Assembly: GCF_036409155.1 (NCBI RefSeq) | Contig: NZ_JAZGLW010000001.1 | Location: 1,860,001-1,924,000 of the forward strand | Reading direction: 5' to 3' | Source: Mycobacterium sp. 050128 | GTDB taxonomy: Bacteria > Actinomycetota > Actinomycetes > Mycobacteriales > Mycobacteriaceae | DNA: 64,000 bases | Part shown: in pieces, positions 41,855 to 53,340 of the stretch | Position numbering within the stretch: position 1 is the first letter of the stretch | How the letters are laid out: every line of letters starts with the position of its first letter | Translations under genes and position numbers: made by a program | Notes under the pieces: generated by a model | Database searches by the model: none | Told to the model about the DNA's origin: nothing | The model's input: only the letters and a program-made list of their open reading frames with translations

Positions 41855-42466
41855 ATGTTCGAGGGACCGGTCCAGGATCTGATCGACGAGCTCGGCAAGC
41901 TGCCGGGTATCGGGCCAAAGAGCGCGCAGCGCATCGCTTTTCACTTGTTGTCGGTCGAGCCGCCGGACATCGACCGACTCACCGCCGTGCTGGGGAGGGT
42001 CCGCGACGGCGTCCGCTTCTGCGCGGTCTGCGGCAACGTGTCCGACGACGAGCGTTGCCGGATCTGCGGCGATCCGCGCCGGGACGGTTCGCAGGTGTGT
42101 GTCGTGGAGGAACCCAAGGACGTTCAGGCCGTCGAGCGCACTCGCGAATTCCGCGGCCGCTACCACGTCCTGGGCGGTGCGCTGGATCCGCTGTCCGGCG
42201 TGGGCCCCGATCAGCTGCGGATCCGCGAGCTGCTCAGCCGCATCGGCGAGCGGGTCGACGGTGTGGACATCACCGAGGTGATCATCGCGACCGACCCCAA
42301 CACCGAGGGGGAGGCGACGGCCACCTACCTGGTCCGGATGTTGCGTGACATTCCGGGCCTGACGGTCACGCGGATCGCGTCCGGGCTGCCGATGGGCGGC
42401 GACTTGGAGTTCGCGGACGAGTTGACGCTGGGCCGCGCGCTCACCGGCCGCCGGTCCATGGTCTGA
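41855..42466 (+). CDS. recR: Recombination mediator RecR
   Basis: 203 residues, the usual length. The start ATG at 41855 is eight bases after ebfC; a longer in-frame reading overlaps ebfC and is rejected. Order of parts: helix-hairpin-helix ([20 protein letters not shown]), a four-cysteine zinc finger ([17 protein letters not shown]), a Toprim domain ([10 protein letters not shown]... [12 protein letters not shown]) and a C-terminal Walker-B-like segment. With RecO and RecF it loads RecA at single-strand gaps. Confidence 0.97.
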   Translation: MFEGPVQDLIDELGKLPGIGPKSAQRIAFHLLSVEPPDIDRLTAVLGRVRDGVRFCAVCGNVSDDERCRICGDPRRDGSQVCVVEEPKDVQAVERTREFRGRYHVLGGALDPLSGVGPDQLRIRELLSRIGERVDGVDITEVIIATDPNTEGEATATYLVRMLRDIPGLTVTRIASGLPMGGDLEFADELTLGRALTGRRSMV

Positions 42467-42478
42467 CCCGTCGGCCGG

Positions 42479-43144
42479 TCAGGCGGTCACGACGGCGAAG
42501 TTGTCGCTGGCCGCCCACGCTTCTTCGAACGTCGCGATCGAGACCTGCTCGTCGGGGCCCGCGCGGAAGCCGCTGTCGTTGAGATGCACCACACCGGCGT
42601 CGTAGTCGACCCCGATGACGACCACGAAGTGGTTTTCCTTGGTCCGATTGCCGGGCCGGTTCCAGATCACGTTGTCGTTGACCCCGACGATGATCTTGCG
42701 ACCGTGATCCAGGTCGACCGCCAGCGCTTCGGTGTTGGGGTACACCGCGTCGGCGGGGATGCCGTAGTGCGCCAGTAGCGGTACCAGGTCGCGATTGCTG
42801 GTCCGGCCGTCGGGGCGGTAGATCGGCCCGGGGTGGGCCGCGCTCGGGATGTTTCCCGCCGCGGCGTCGATCTCGTCCTCGCTGGGCTCGTGGCCGCTGA
42901 TCTGGCCGATCACATCGGCCACCGCCATCTCGCCGCAGTCGAGATGCTGTTGCTGATAACGCCAGTAGGGCGCCGCGGCGGCCGGATCGCCATGCATTCC
43001 GGCGGTGATGTGTGGGGCGGGCACGTTCGGGGCGGCGTGGGCACCGGCGATGCCGACCGCCCAGCCGGCGGCCGCCGCGGCCAGCAACGTGGCGAGCGCG
43101 CCGAAGCGTGCCTTAGTGGTCATAGTTGCTGGGGCGCTGGCCAT
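42479..43144 (-). CDS. Secreted C39-like cysteine peptidase family protein
   Basis: 221 residues with an N-terminal signal sequence (hydrophobic about 15-35, cleavage near AHA). The papain-like C39/peptidase_C39_2 pattern is visible: LDCGEMAVADVIG (Cys70), NHFVVVIGVDYD (His172) and VHLNDSG (Asp190), plausible as a catalytic triad. The start ATG is preceded by gaaagggg; MTTKARFG seven codons on is an alternative. It converges on recR (12-base gap) and follows the small secreted protein gene on the same strand. Being secreted, it may act on cell-wall peptides or processed proteins, but no substrate is indicated by the sequence. Confidence 0.8.
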   Translation of the reverse strand: MASAPATMTTKARFGALATLLAAAAAGWAVGIAGAHAAPNVPAPHITAGMHGDPAAAAPYWRYQQQHLDCGEMAVADVIGQISGHEPSEDEIDAAAGNIPSAAHPGPIYRPDGRTSNRDLVPLLAHYGIPADAVYPNTEALAVDLDHGRKIIVGVNDNVIWNRPGNRTKENHFVVVIGVDYDAGVVHLNDSGFRAGPDEQVSIATFEEAWAASDNFAVVTA

Positions 43145-43253
43145 GGGGACCCCTTTCTCGAGCCGCCGCGGGGGGCGCGTCGGCGTACCGGAAGGGTCGG
43201 GCCCGGCCCTAAAAGGAACCTTGTTGTGCAGGTAGGACCGGGTCTGTCGGTCC

Positions 43254-43682
43254 TCAGGCCTTGCTCAACTGGAACGGCCTGGTGAAGGTCTTGCCGGGCT
43301 CTGCGCTGCAGGCATCCGACGCCGTCGTCCGGGCTTCGCCGGCAAGCGACACGGCATCGAAGCTGTAGTCGACGGTCACCGGGGCCTCTGCGACCGAAGC
43401 GCCGTTCGGGCAGGGCGCCTGGGCCGTGCCGATGTGAGTCCATCGACCGTTGGCAAGGTGGAATTCCCAGCTGATGACTAAGGTCCCGCCGTCCTGCGAG
43501 GTCGCCCGGGTGCAGTCCGACCCGCACGGGGCGAAAAGCCAGGCGGTCGATTTGCCGTTGTCCGGATAAAGCACGTTGTAGCGGCCGCTCGGGACTTCCG
43601 GGTCGGCGTGCGCCGGTGTCGGCGACGCGATGAACACGGCCGCACCCAGCAGTGCGGCGCCGGCAGTCATCTCGGCCCGCAT
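43254..43682 (-). CDS. Small secreted protein of unknown function
   Basis: 142 residues from ATG 43682; a longer open frame would overlap gatD and is rejected. A clear signal peptide (MRAEMTAGAALLGAAVFIASPTPAHA) precedes a mature domain of about 116 residues with four cysteines (two in CGSDC, one in APCPNG and one in ASDACSAEPG), consistent with two disulfides. It starts two bases after the gatD stop, so it may be co-transcribed with murT-gatD. I do not recognise the fold; small secreted mycobacterial beta-sandwich proteins look similar in composition. Confidence 0.7.
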   Translation of the reverse strand: MRAEMTAGAALLGAAVFIASPTPAHADPEVPSGRYNVLYPDNGKSTAWLFAPCGSDCTRATSQDGGTLVISWEFHLANGRWTHIGTAQAPCPNGASVAEAPVTVDYSFDAVSLAGEARTTASDACSAEPGKTFTRPFQLSKA

Positions 43683-43684
43683 GG

Positions 43685-44404
43685 CTAGCGTGCCGCCAGT
43701 CGTTCGCGGCGCAGCAGGTCCACCTCGGGCAGTTCCAGCGGCGCCAGCTCGCCGGCAACCTTGCTCAGCAGCAGGTCGGCCAGCTCCGGGTTGCGGGCCA
43801 GACATGGCCCATGCATGTAGGTGGCGACGACGCTGCCCTGGATCACGCCGTCGAAACCGTCGCCGAGCCGGTTGCCCGCGCCCTTGACCACCGCGCCCAA
43901 CGGCGCGGCGTCGGGGCCGAGCACGGTGCCGCCGCGGTGGTTTTCGAAGCCGGTGAGCGGCTGGGTCAGCCCGGCCAGCAGCGGCTTGCTCACCAGCTCG
44001 CCGATCGTGCGCGCCTGCTGCGGCAAGGTCGTGACGTCCAGCATGCCCACCCCGTCCACTCGCTCTCCCGACGACGTTTCGTACCAGTGCCCGAGCACCT
44101 GGACGGCGGCGCAGATCGACAGGACGGGCGCGCCGCGCTGCGCGGCGCGCTGCAGGCCCGGGTACCGCAGCAGGTGCCGGGTGGCCAGTCGCTGTGCGTA
44201 GTCCTCGGCGCCGCCCAGCGTGTACAGATCCAGGGAGTCCGGCACCGGGTCGTCCAGCGTGATCTCGACGATCTCGGCGGCGATACCCCGCAGCAGCAGC
44301 CGTTGGCGCAGCACGACCGCGTTGCCGCCGTCGCCGTAGGTGCCCATCACGTCGGGCAACACCAGCCCGATCCGCACTTTGGAGAGCGACCCGGTGTCAG
44401 CCAT
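43685..44404 (-). CDS. gatD: Lipid II isoglutaminyl synthase, glutaminase subunit GatD
   Basis: 239 residues from ATG 44404 (MADTGSLSKVRIGLVLPD). It is a CobB/CobQ-like class I glutaminase with nucleophile Cys98 (LSICAAVQVLG) and His198 (YMHGP). It supplies ammonia to MurT for amidation of the alpha-carboxyl of D-Glu in lipid II. It overlaps the 3' end of murT by eight bases, indicating translational coupling. Rv3713, annotated cobQ2 in older lists, is the orthologue. Confidence 0.93.
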   Translation of the reverse strand: MADTGSLSKVRIGLVLPDVMGTYGDGGNAVVLRQRLLLRGIAAEIVEITLDDPVPDSLDLYTLGGAEDYAQRLATRHLLRYPGLQRAAQRGAPVLSICAAVQVLGHWYETSSGERVDGVGMLDVTTLPQQARTIGELVSKPLLAGLTQPLTGFENHRGGTVLGPDAAPLGAVVKGAGNRLGDGFDGVIQGSVVATYMHGPCLARNPELADLLLSKVAGELAPLELPEVDLLRRERLAAR

Positions 44405-45647
44405 GCCGCGCCAACGCCCGGTTGAGCTGCAGGAACGCCGTGTAGTTGGCGACCACCTCCACCGGCCCGGCCGGGCAGGAGGCGATGGCCGCGACGGTGT
44501 CGTGCACAAGCGTGTGCTCGACGCCCGCATACTCCAGCCGCACGGCCAGGTCGGTGCCGCGTTCGCCGGCCGCCACGACTTGGGTGTCCTCGAAGTGCTC
44601 GAAGCGCACGTCCCACAGCCAGGACAGGTCCTCGCCGTCGGGCACCTGCCCGTTGACCGAGATGACCACCCCGGCCGCGTGCTTGTTGACCATCGACAGC
44701 GCTTCGGACCACCCGGCCGGGTTCTTGGCCAGCAGCATCCGGACGTCATGCCGGCCGACACGCACGGTCCGGTAGCGGCCCGCGACCTCGTCGACCGTCG
44801 ACACCGCCGCCACCGCCTTCGCGGGATCGGCGCCCAGCGCCACTGCCGCCGCCACCGCCTGGGCGGCGTTGCCCCGATTCACCGTCCCGGGCAGCGCCAG
44901 GTGCATCGGCAGGGCCAGCCCGTCGGGCCCGTACAGCGCGTCTCCATCTGCCGGACCGAACCACCACTGCGGGCTGGGCCGCTTGAAGTCGGCGCCGGTG
45001 GAGTACCAGTGGCCTTCCTGACCAGGGGGGTCGCGGACGATCACCTCGCCGCTGCGCGGGCAGCTGACCGAGTCGTTGGCCCACGCGCCCCCGGCGGCCA
45101 CCCACACGACGTTCGGGCTGTCGTAGGCGGCCGAGGTCATCAGCACGTCGTCGCAGTTGGCCACGACGACGGCGTTCGGGTGACGGGCCAGGCCCGCTCG
45201 CAGCGTGCGTTCGATGACGTTGATCTCGCCGACCCGGTCCAGCTGATCTCGCGACAGGTTGAGCAGCACGATGACGCTGGGCTCGACGGCATCGGCTACG
45301 TGCGGCACGTGCATCTCGTCGACTTCCAGGGCCGCCAGACCCGCGTCGCGGTCGGCGGCCAGGGCGGCGACCAGGCCGGCGTCCATGTTGGCGCCCTCGG
45401 CATTGGTGGCGACCGATCCCAGCGTGCCGAGGGCGGCCGCGGTCATCCGGGTGGTCGTGGACTTGCCGTTGGTACCGGTGACGATGACCGTGCGCCGGCC
45501 CGCGCCGAGCTGGCGCAGGACCGAACGGTCCAGCGTCATCGCGACCAGGCCACCGATCATCGCCCCGGCGCCGCGCCCGGTCATCCGCGACGCCCAGCGC
45601 GCGCTCGCTCCTGCGGCGAGGGCCAGACGTGCGCGGGTGGTGACCAC
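44397..45647 (-). CDS. murT: Lipid II isoglutaminyl synthase, Mur-ligase subunit MurT
   Basis: 416 residues. Mur-ligase central domain with ATP loop VTGTNGKSTTTRM near residue 57, and a C-terminal DUF1727 domain ending NRALARHG. It activates the D-Glu carboxyl of lipid II for amidation by ammonia from GatD. In staphylococcal MurT the central domain carries a four-cysteine zinc ribbon; in the matching segment here only one Cys remains (SCPRSGEV ... HWYSTGADFKRP), so the ribbon seems unable to bind zinc in the usual way. Rv3712 is the positional orthologue. Confidence 0.92.
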   Translation of the reverse strand: MVTTRARLALAAGASARWASRMTGRGAGAMIGGLVAMTLDRSVLRQLGAGRRTVIVTGTNGKSTTTRMTAAALGTLGSVATNAEGANMDAGLVAALAADRDAGLAALEVDEMHVPHVADAVEPSVIVLLNLSRDQLDRVGEINVIERTLRAGLARHPNAVVVANCDDVLMTSAAYDSPNVVWVAAGGAWANDSVSCPRSGEVIVRDPPGQEGHWYSTGADFKRPSPQWWFGPADGDALYGPDGLALPMHLALPGTVNRGNAAQAVAAAVALGADPAKAVAAVSTVDEVAGRYRTVRVGRHDVRMLLAKNPAGWSEALSMVNKHAAGVVISVNGQVPDGEDLSWLWDVRFEHFEDTQVVAAGERGTDLAVRLEYAGVEHTLVHDTVAAIASCPAGPVEVVANYTAFLQLNRALARHG

Positions 45648-45744
45648 CCGCGCAGTTTAAGGGCGGGCGCTCGGATCCAACTAACCGCCGACACGGCTGC
45701 GCAGCGACGCGGTGATGTCGGTCAGACGTGCCATTCTGTCGTCC

Positions 45745-46746
45745 ATGAGCCCCACAAATCCGACGCCCTGGGGCCGGCCGGCGACCGATCCGGACGCGGG
45801 TTGGGCCGTGATCGATGTCGAGACCTCGGGTTTCCGCCCCGGTCAGGCCCGGGTCATCAGCCTTGCGGTGCTCGGGCTCGATGCCGACGGCCGCGTCGAG
45901 CAGTCCGTCGTCAGCCTGCTCAATCCCGGGGTGGACCCCGGTCCCACCCACGTGCACGGGCTGACCGCCGCCATGCTCGAGGATCAACCGCAGTTCGGCG
46001 ACATCGTCGGTGACGTGGTCGAGGTGCTGCGCGGCCGCACGCTGGTGGCCCACAACGTCGCGTTCGACTACTCGTTCCTGGCCGCGGAGGCCGAGCTCGC
46101 CGGCATCGCACTTCCGGTCGACAGCGTCATGTGCACGGTCGAACTGGCCCGGCGCCTGGACCTCGGCGTCGAGAACCTGCGGCTGGAGACCCTCGCGGCG
46201 CTTTGGGGTGTGACCCAGGAGCGTCCGCACGACGCCTTCGACGACGCCCTGGTGTTGACCGGCGTGCTCGGGTCCGCGTTGGGGCGGGCCCGCGAACTCG
46301 ACATCTGGCTGCCCGTGCGCCCCGTCAGCCGGCGCCGCTGGCCGAACGGCCGGGTGACCCACGACGAGCTGCGCCCGCTCAAGGCGCTGGCCACCCGGAT
46401 GCCGTGCCCCTATCTCAACCCCGGGCCGTATGTCCGTGGCCGGCCGCTGGTCCAGGGCATGCGGGTTGCGCTGGCTGCCGAGGTGCGGCGCACCCACGAG
46501 GAGCTCGTCGAGCGGATCCTGCACGCCGGGCTGGCCTACACCGATGTCGTCGACCTCGAGACCTCGCTGGTGGTCTGCAACGCCGCCCCTCCCGAGCAGG
46601 GCAAGGGGTTCCAGGCTCGGCAGCTGGGGGTTCCGGTGGTGTCCGACGCGCAGTTCATGGACGGTGTGGGCACCGTGATCGGCGGCGCCAGCATGGCGGA
46701 GTTCGTCGACGCCAGCAGCGCCGACGACCAGCTCGCGCTGTTCTGA
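45745..46746 (+). CDS. DnaQ-like DEDDh 3'-5' exonuclease with BRCT domain
   Basis: 333 residues from ATG 45745 (MSPTNPTPWGRP); upstream in-frame codons do not match the family start. Exonuclease motifs: VIDVETSG (residues about 21-28), HNVAFDYSFL and HDAFDDALVL, giving the DEDDh set. After a linker rich in Pro/Arg (PNGRVTHDELRPLK), the C-terminal 90 residues look like a BRCT domain (LVVCNAA...GFQARQLGVPVVSDAQFMD). Rv3711c is annotated as DnaQ, but mycobacterial replicative proofreading is done by the DnaE1 PHP domain, so this is more likely a repair or accessory exonuclease. It converges on the regulator gene with a 16-base gap. Confidence 0.9.
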   Translation: MSPTNPTPWGRPATDPDAGWAVIDVETSGFRPGQARVISLAVLGLDADGRVEQSVVSLLNPGVDPGPTHVHGLTAAMLEDQPQFGDIVGDVVEVLRGRTLVAHNVAFDYSFLAAEAELAGIALPVDSVMCTVELARRLDLGVENLRLETLAALWGVTQERPHDAFDDALVLTGVLGSALGRARELDIWLPVRPVSRRRWPNGRVTHDELRPLKALATRMPCPYLNPGPYVRGRPLVQGMRVALAAEVRRTHEELVERILHAGLAYTDVVDLETSLVVCNAAPPEQGKGFQARQLGVPVVSDAQFMDGVGTVIGGASMAEFVDASSADDQLALF

Positions 46747-46762
46747 TCGGCCGCCGCTGCGA

Positions 46763-47431
46763 TTAGGGGCCGCCGCGCCAGTGTTCGATGCGGTGATGGT
46801 CAGGCGTGAAGCCGTGATTCACACCCCACAGCACGGCCTGAGTGCGGCTACCGACGCCGAGCTTTCGATAGATGGTTCGAATGTAGGACTTCACGGTGTT
46901 GGGGCTCAGGTAGGTCAATCGGGCGACATCGGCGTTGCTCTTGCCCTGGGTGATCAGCGCCAGGATCTCCGCTTCGCGGTCGCTGAGCCCTTCGCCGCGA
47001 CCCGGCCAGTCCAGCCCGGGCGCGCTGCGCGCCCGCGCCGCAACATCGCTGACAACCACCTCCCCGGAGTGCACGGCCTCTAAGGCGGCGACCAGCTCGC
47101 GGGCCGGGAGGGTCTTCGACAGGTAGCCGTGCGCTCCGTGTTGCCGTGCGCTTTCGACGAGGTCGGGGTGAAAGTTCCAGGTGTAGACCACCACTCGGCG
47201 GGCTCGAGGGTTGGCGATGAGAACTCCGATCTCTTCGTGATCGGATTCGGGTTGAGCGAATGAGTCGTACAGCGCGATGTCGACGGCATCGCTGACGGGC
47301 ATGGTGGAATCGAGTTCTGCAATCACCACGCGGTCGCGGTACGGGTCAAGCATGTTGGCCACACCCTTCACCACGATGTCGTAGTCATCGACGAGCGCGA
47401 CCGTGATTGGCGCACGGGTGGATGCCGACAT
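46763..47431 (-). CDS. LuxR/NarL-family response regulator
   Basis: 222 residues from ATG 47431 (MSASTRAPITVAL); an upstream extension lacks family similarity. The receiver domain spans about residues 8-125: VALVDDYDIV supplies the acidic pocket, IALYDSF the probable phospho-Asp, and LSKTL the conserved Lys. A C-terminal LuxR helix-turn-helix follows (LSDREAEILALITQGKSNADVA... NTVKSYIRTIYRKL). No histidine kinase gene is nearby, so it is an orphan. It is divergent from the small membrane protein genes at 47552-48811, which it may control (inference from position only). I do not recall this gene between Rv3711c and Rv3710. Confidence 0.9.
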   Translation of the reverse strand: MSASTRAPITVALVDDYDIVVKGVANMLDPYRDRVVIAELDSTMPVSDAVDIALYDSFAQPESDHEEIGVLIANPRARRVVVYTWNFHPDLVESARQHGAHGYLSKTLPARELVAALEAVHSGEVVVSDVAARARSAPGLDWPGRGEGLSDREAEILALITQGKSNADVARLTYLSPNTVKSYIRTIYRKLGVGSRTQAVLWGVNHGFTPDHHRIEHWRGGP

Positions 47432-47465
47432 GCCGGGAAGATTACCTACTTTGGGGTGTATTGGT

Positions 47466-47480
47466 ACCCCCCTTAGGGGT
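47466..47480. promoter_or_regulatory. Inverted repeat in divergent regulatory gap
   Basis: ACCCC-ccttA-GGGGT (arms 47466-47470 and 47476-47480) lies 35 bases upstream of the response-regulator start and 72 bases upstream of the divergent small membrane gene. Its position fits an operator, but the arms are short and no consensus supports it. Confidence 0.25.
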
Positions 47481-47551
47481 GGTCGACTGAACGCAGCGTC
47501 GGGCAACCGGCCAAACAATTCAGTCAGGCAACTCGAGGGGAAGACTCAATC

Positions 47552-47707
47552 ATGATCATTCTCGGCATCATCCTGCTGATCGCGGGATTTCTGCTCAAGA
47601 TGTCCATCCTGTGGACCATCGGGATCGTCTTGGTCGTCATCGGCGCGATTCTGGCAGTCCTCGGTAACGCTGGGCGCGCAGTCGGCGGTCGGCGGCACTA
47701 CTTCTGA
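47552..47707 (+). CDS. 51-residue membrane protein, DUF6131-like
   Basis: ATG at 47552 with a good ribosome site (ggggaag) 9 bases upstream, ending TGA at 47705-47707. The protein is almost entirely two hydrophobic stretches (MIILGIILLIAGFLLKMSIL and WTIGIVLVVIGAILAVLG) with a basic tail GRAVGGRRHYF, so a two-pass or hairpin membrane protein with its charged end in the cytoplasm. Short proteins of this pattern are common in actinobacteria and carry DUF names; the function is unknown. It is the first gene to the right of the divergent response regulator. Confidence 0.75.
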   Translation: MIILGIILLIAGFLLKMSILWTIGIVLVVIGAILAVLGNAGRAVGGRRHYF

Positions 47708-47816
47708 CCCGACCCCGTGGACCAGGCCCGGGCCAACCGGACGTGGTGCATTCAGGAATTCACGTTTGCAGCCACGGGCCCTCGGCTATTCGACACGGGT
47801 ATGAGAGGAGGAGGAA

Positions 47817-48389
47817 ATGGCTATATGGCAATGGTTTTTCGTAGCGGCCGGCGTTCTCGTCTTGCTGACCGCGGTGCTCTTGGCGGCAAGCTTCGTCAGA
47901 CGGCGTAACAAAACCCAGCGGCTAAAGCAGCACTACGGCCGTGAGTACGAACGGCTGGTAGCCGAGGCCGGGGACCCGGCGGCGGCGGAAGCGGAACTTA
48001 CTGCCCGAGAACGCAATCGAGAGAAGCTCGACGTCATCCCGTTGACGCCGTCGGCTCTATCGGACTTCACCACCCGCTGGAATCAGGTTCAGACCGGGTT
48101 CGTCGACAATCCGTCGACCGCCGTCGGCGTCGCAGATCGTCTGGTGACCGAGGTGATGCGCGAACGGGGTTACCCCGTCGACGATTTCGATCGGCGGGCA
48201 GCCGACATCTCGGTAGATCACCCGGAGATCGTCGAGAACTACCGCACCGCGCACGGTATCCATCTGTCCCAACAACGCGGTGATGTCAGCACCGAGCAGC
48301 AGCGTGAGGCGTTCGTGCACTACCGGGCGCTGTTCACGACGTTGCTCGCAACCAAAGACAAGGACACATCACAGGAGGCAAGCGCATGA
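47817..48389 (+). CDS. Single-pass membrane protein with RWxxVQ domain
   Basis: 190 residues, preceded by a very strong ribosome site (gagaggaggagga). One N-terminal transmembrane segment (residues about 5-27), followed by a basic stop (VRRRNKTQRLKQHYG), a charged helical linker, and a C-terminal domain of about 115 residues containing DFTTRWNQVQTGFVDNP and ending FVHYRALFTTLLA. That domain recurs in the next gene, whose start overlaps this stop by four bases (ATGA). The domain should face the cytoplasm by the positive-inside rule. Unknown function. Confidence 0.85.
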   Translation: MAIWQWFFVAAGVLVLLTAVLLAASFVRRRNKTQRLKQHYGREYERLVAEAGDPAAAEAELTARERNREKLDVIPLTPSALSDFTTRWNQVQTGFVDNPSTAVGVADRLVTEVMRERGYPVDDFDRRAADISVDHPEIVENYRTAHGIHLSQQRGDVSTEQQREAFVHYRALFTTLLATKDKDTSQEASA

Positions 48390-48811
48390 CTACGCACCAG
48401 CAAGAAGCACCGAGCGATTCTCACGAGGAGTCGCAGACCGTGGCCGAACCATCATCACCATCAGCCGAACCGCCGACAGGCGTTGACGCTCCGGTGGCGG
48501 CTGCCCAACAGCATTCGGTCGACGAGCGCGAATCATCAACGACGGAAATGCTTTTCGCCGACGACGATCTCACCGAAATGCGCGGCCGGTGGGCCGCTGT
48601 GCAAGCCGCGTTCGTCGACGACCCCAAGGATTGCGTCCAAAAGGCCGATGTCTTGGTGTCCGATCTGGTCGATCAGCTCACGACGGGCTTCGCCCACGCG
48701 CGTTCGCGTCTGGAAGAGCAGTGGGATCGCGGCGAAGAAGCGTCGACCGAGGACCTGCGCGTTGCCCTGATGCACTACCGCGAGTTCTTCGAGCGGTTGC
48801 TCGCCGTATAA
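48386..48811 (+). CDS. Soluble paralogue of the preceding RWxxVQ-domain protein
   Basis: 141 residues. A disordered, Ser/Glu/Pro-rich N terminus of about 50 residues is followed by a helical domain: DDLTEMRGRWAAVQAAFVDDP, then VSDLVDQLTTGFAHARSRLEEQWD, ending LMHYREFFERLLAV. The blocks match those of the upstream membrane-anchored protein (RW-x2-VQ-x2-FVD-N/D-P; HYR-x-F-x3-LLA), so the pair probably arose by duplication and may assemble together. Start overlaps the upstream stop by four bases. There is no membrane segment or known motif. Confidence 0.83.
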   Translation: MTTHQQEAPSDSHEESQTVAEPSSPSAEPPTGVDAPVAAAQQHSVDERESSTTEMLFADDDLTEMRGRWAAVQAAFVDDPKDCVQKADVLVSDLVDQLTTGFAHARSRLEEQWDRGEEASTEDLRVALMHYREFFERLLAV

Positions 48812-48824
48812 GACACGGTTCATG

Positions 48825-48863
48825 CCAGGCCTCGCCGCCCAGCGCTATGGCGGCGGGGCCTGG
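48825..48863. terminator. Bidirectional hairpin between converging genes
   Basis: Arms 48825-48839 (ccaggcctcgccgcc) and 48849-48863 (ggcggcggggcctgg) pair over 15 bases with one G-T, loop of nine bases. It sits between the convergent small-protein gene and leuA. There is no U-tract on either side, as is usual in mycobacteria. Confidence 0.75.
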
Positions 48864-48902
48864 TCGGATCTGCAACCTGACGAGTTCGCGCCGGTAGTGC
48901 CC

Positions 48903-50795
<1,893 letters not shown>

Positions 50796-50811
<16 letters not shown>

Positions 50812-50837
50812 CGTCCGAGAAGGAGCACCCGCTGCAC
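50796..50837 (-). CDS. Leucine leader peptide upstream of leuA
   Basis: A 13-codon frame, GTG start, reading MQRVLLLGRRDGV, with three consecutive Leu codons (CTC CTT CTC) and stop TGA inside the downstream hairpin. A shorter start at the GTG just before the Leu codons is possible. It lies 78 bases upstream of the leuA GTG. A TANNNT box (TAGTTT, plus 50872-50877) about 35 bases upstream of the leader start could be its promoter. Leu-codon leaders in front of leuA were predicted for actinobacteria, including mycobacteria, so this is probably a member of that attenuator class: low charged tRNA-Leu would stall the ribosome on the Leu codons and favour read-through. Confidence 0.7.
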
Positions 50838-50948
50838 GCTGTGAACTCTACCGCGCTCAGCGCCCAGGCGAAAACTACGCCCAAGCGAGACCAAAACCGC
50901 AGGCTGCAGCGCTCGCCAGCGGGTCAAAAAACAAGATGCGCCGCCACG

Positions 50949-50954
50949 TATCCT
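50949..50954 (+). promoter_or_regulatory. Possible -10 box for ask
   Basis: TATCCT fits the mycobacterial SigA -10 pattern TANNNT and lies 49 bases before the ask GTG. No good -35 hexamer is seen at the right distance. Proposed from pattern only. Confidence 0.3.
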
Positions 50955-51003
50955 GTTGTGAACTTGAACCACGTCTGTGGGTGGGAAGGCAAGGCAGGAA
51001 ACA

Positions 51004-53330
<2,327 letters not shown>

Positions 53331-53340
53331 GTCGTTGGGG

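Noticed and set aside
43683..43805. Longer start for the small secreted protein
   Set aside because: It would put 41 non-conserved residues before the signal peptide and overlap gatD; the ATG at 43682 gives a clean secretion signal.
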